Assembly: GCA_902826885.1 (NCBI GenBank) | Contig: CADEGL010000009.1 | Location: forward strand, 1-64,000 | DNA length: 64,000 nucleotides | DNA from: an uncultured Alphaproteobacteria bacterium | Lineage (GTDB): Bacteria > Pseudomonadota > Alphaproteobacteria > CADEGL01 | Direction: 5' to 3' | In this document: positions 62,324 through 64,000 of the stretch, piece by piece | Layout of the letters: each line of letters opens with the position of its first letter | Position numbering within the stretch: the first letter of the stretch is position 1 | Translations under genes and position numbers: made by a program | The notes under the pieces: generated by a model | Seen by the model: only the letters and a program-made list of their open reading frames with translations | The model's database searches: none | What the model was told of the DNA's origin: nothing

Positions 62324-63601
62324 ATGACGCCGGGCGCGCGCCTTCAGGCCGCCATCGAACTGCTCGACGCGATCGACGCGGACGGCCGCCCGCCGGACCG
62401 GCTGATGACGGCTTATACCCGCGCGCGCCGCTATATGGGCGGAGGCGACCGGGCGGCGGTGCGCGAGCGCGTCTACGGCGTCATGCGGCGGCGTGCGCGG
62501 CTGGATTGGTGGCTGCGGCAAACCGCGCCAAGCCTGCCACGCGATGGGCGCCGCCGCGTGATCGCCGACCTGGCGCTGACGGACCAGGCCGAAGCCCCCG
62601 CGCTGGCCGCGTTGTTCGACGGCGGCCAGTACCGCGCGGCGCCGCTGGTTTCGGACGAGGCCGCGCTGTTCGCCACGCTCCGGGGAAAATCGCTCGACGA
62701 CACGGCGCAACCGGAATCCGTGCGCGCCGAGGCGCCCGAGGCGCTGTGGTCTGAATTGTCCGCGTTGGGCGTGGCCGAGCTTCAGGCGCTCAACCGCCCG
62801 GCCACCGTCGATCTAAGGGTCAACGCGCTGAAAGCGACGCGCGACGAAGCCATCGCGGCGCTGCGGGCGGAAGGCATCGCGTCGAGCGCGACCGGCCTAT
62901 CGCCCTGGGGTCTGCGATTGGACAAGCCCGCCGCGCTGGACCAGGTGAAATCGTTCCGCGCCGGATTGATCGAGGTGCAGGATGAGGCCTCGCAAGTGGC
63001 GGCGCTTCTGACCGGCGCCAGGCCGGACATGGTCGTGGTGGATTTCTGCGCGGGCGCGGGCGGCAAGACACTGGCGCTGGCCGCTTCGATGGAAAACCGG
63101 GGCCGCATCCTGGCCTGTGACATCGCACCCGAGCGGTTGGCGCGCATGGTGCCGCGGCTTGCGCGGGCGGGTGTCACGATCGTCGAAACCGATGCGGGTG
63201 GGGGGGCGCCGGCAACCGCCGACCGCGTGCTGGTCGACGCGCCTTGCAGCGGCAGCGGCACCTGGCGGCGCGATCCCGCCGCCAAATGGCGGCTGACGCG
63301 CGAGCGGCTTGCGGAGCTTGTGGCGTTGCAAGCCGATATTCTGGCCCAAGCGGCGCCGTTGGTGCGGCAAGGCGGCCGGCTGGTCTATGCGGTATGCTCG
63401 CTGATCGAAGCGGAGGGCAGCGCGCAAGTGCGGCGTTTTCTCGAAACCCATCCTTCATTCGCGCCTCTGCCCGCGCACGGCCTTTGGCCGGAGACCATCG
63501 GCGGCGGCGCGCCCGAGGGATGTGGCGAGTTCCTGCGTCTGACTCCCGCGCGTGATGGTACCGACGGTTTCTTCGCCGCCGTTCTGGAGCGGCGGTCATG
63601 A
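62324..63601 (+). CDS. rsmB: 16S rRNA m5C methyltransferase RsmB-family
   Basis: A 425-residue RNA:m5C methyltransferase. It has an N-terminal NusB-like/RNA-binding helical region, then SAM-binding VVVDFCAGAGGKTLALAASM and the two catalytic cysteines: C308 in LVDAPCSGSGTWRRDP and C358 in LVYAVCSLIEAEG. It methylates 16S rRNA C967. It appears shortened in the NusB domain compared with enterobacterial RsmB. It overlaps the following GNAT gene's ATG (ATGA). Confidence 0.92.
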   Translation: MTPGARLQAAIELLDAIDADGRPPDRLMTAYTRARRYMGGGDRAAVRERVYGVMRRRARLDWWLRQTAPSLPRDGRRRVIADLALTDQAEAPALAALFDGGQYRAAPLVSDEAALFATLRGKSLDDTAQPESVRAEAPEALWSELSALGVAELQALNRPATVDLRVNALKATRDEAIAALRAEGIASSATGLSPWGLRLDKPAALDQVKSFRAGLIEVQDEASQVAALLTGARPDMVVVDFCAGAGGKTLALAASMENRGRILACDIAPERLARMVPRLARAGVTIVETDAGGGAPATADRVLVDAPCSGSGTWRRDPAAKWRLTRERLAELVALQADILAQAAPLVRQGGRLVYAVCSLIEAEGSAQVRRFLETHPSFAPLPAHGLWPETIGGGAPEGCGEFLRLTPARDGTDGFFAAVLERRS

Positions 63602-64000
63602 CCGGCTTTCTTTCGCGCGCGGAAGCCCGCATCCGGCCTGCCGACGGCCAGGATGCCGAGGCCGTGGCGCGCATCTTCGTCGAGACCTGGCAGGCCGCTT
63701 ACCCCGGCATCCTGGCCGAGCGGGTGCTGACCGGCCTTTCGGTCGAGCGGCAGTTCGCCTATTGGCGCGGCGTCATCGCCGGGCGCGAGCAGACCGTCTT
63801 CGTCGCCGACTCCCAGGGCGTCGTCGGCTTCGCGGCCTGCGGCGTGGCGCGCCCTCGCCTGGCCGGCTACCGCGGCGAGGTGTTCACGCTTTACATATTG
63901 CCGGACCGCCAGGGCGAGGGGATCGGCCGCGCGTTGTTCTCCGTGGCGCTCACCCGCCTGGCCAAACGCGATCTCATGCCCGCTTTGGTCTGGGTGCTGG
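63598..64000 (+). CDS. GNAT-family N-acetyltransferase, N-terminal part
   Basis: The first 134 residues of an acetyltransferase; the 3' end is outside the window. It opens MTGFLSRAEARIRPADGQDA and includes a VARIFVETWQAAYPGIL helix and FTLYILPDRQGEGIGRALFS, the acetyl-CoA-binding Q-x-x-G-x-G motif. Its ATG overlaps the rsmB stop. The substrate is unknown; in related genomes such a gene often accompanies guaB-rsmB. Confidence 0.88.
   Translation, partial: MTGFLSRAEARIRPADGQDAEAVARIFVETWQAAYPGILAERVLTGLSVERQFAYWRGVIAGREQTVFVADSQGVVGFAACGVARPRLAGYRGEVFTLYILPDRQGEGIGRALFSVALTRLAKRDLMPALVWVL

Overview
The window is high-GC DNA, densely packed with genes, from an alphaproteobacterium. Rhodospirillales or a near relative is my inference, from a cytochrome c' gene, a narK-narGHJI-ppiC respiratory block, a guaB-rsmB pair and a large Wzx/Wzy-type exopolysaccharide (EPS) locus. 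I see no insertion sequence, CRISPR array, rRNA or replication origin. One tRNA gene is present.

Layout. (1) 1-11.8 kb is general metabolism: the 5' part of isocitrate dehydrogenase, an HpnL/LPG-synthase-like membrane protein, a LOG-family nucleosidase, cytochrome c' and a diheme cytochrome c, two carriers (SLC13 and AEC), a MASE1 histidine kinase, a methyltransferase, an aldo/keto reductase, a lipoprotein and an unusual tandem ectoine-synthase-like protein. (2) 11.8-41.7 kb is an EPS locus. Its left part holds a TylF-like methyltransferase, a glycosyltransferase, a small Tat-like Gly/His-rich protein, and an operon galU - PqqD/HprK-like kinase fusion - nucleotidyltransferase, followed by a short anti-sigma-like protein, an outer-membrane beta-barrel protein and an ECF sigma factor. 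A rightward operon (20.3-27.6 kb) carries a glycosyltransferase, gmd, fcl, a flippase, a pyruvyltransferase and a second glycosyltransferase. It meets a leftward run of eleven genes (41.7 down to 27.6 kb): a response-regulator-ManC fusion, galE, wza, wzc, five further transferases or initiating enzymes, a Wzy-like polymerase and a Tat-exported beta-helix protein. Together these supply UDP-Glc, UDP-Gal, GDP-Man and GDP-Fuc, start the lipid-linked repeat unit, assemble, decorate with pyruvate, flip, polymerise and export it. (3) 41.9-48.5 kb is a small-molecule uptake and catabolism island: a ureohydrolase, an LLM flavin monooxygenase, a creatinase-like M24 protein and a polyamine-type ABC transporter lacking its binding protein. 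(4) 48.8-58.7 kb is nitrate respiration: a Crp/Fnr regulator, narK, narGHJI and a PpiC isomerase. (5) 58.7-64 kb is housekeeping: tRNA-Gln, Ppx/GppA, rlmE, guaB, rsmB and a truncated GNAT gene.

Most unusual items: a single ORF joining a REC-wHTH response regulator to a GDP-mannose pyrophosphorylase/phosphomannose isomerase; a fused PqqD-HprK-like kinase with a nucleotidyltransferase and a candidate substrate peptide inside an EPS locus; a duplicated ectoine synthase with both metal sites intact and no ectA or ectB beside it; and a (C/T)TGGTCAC element 56-78 bp upstream of several EPS gene starts.
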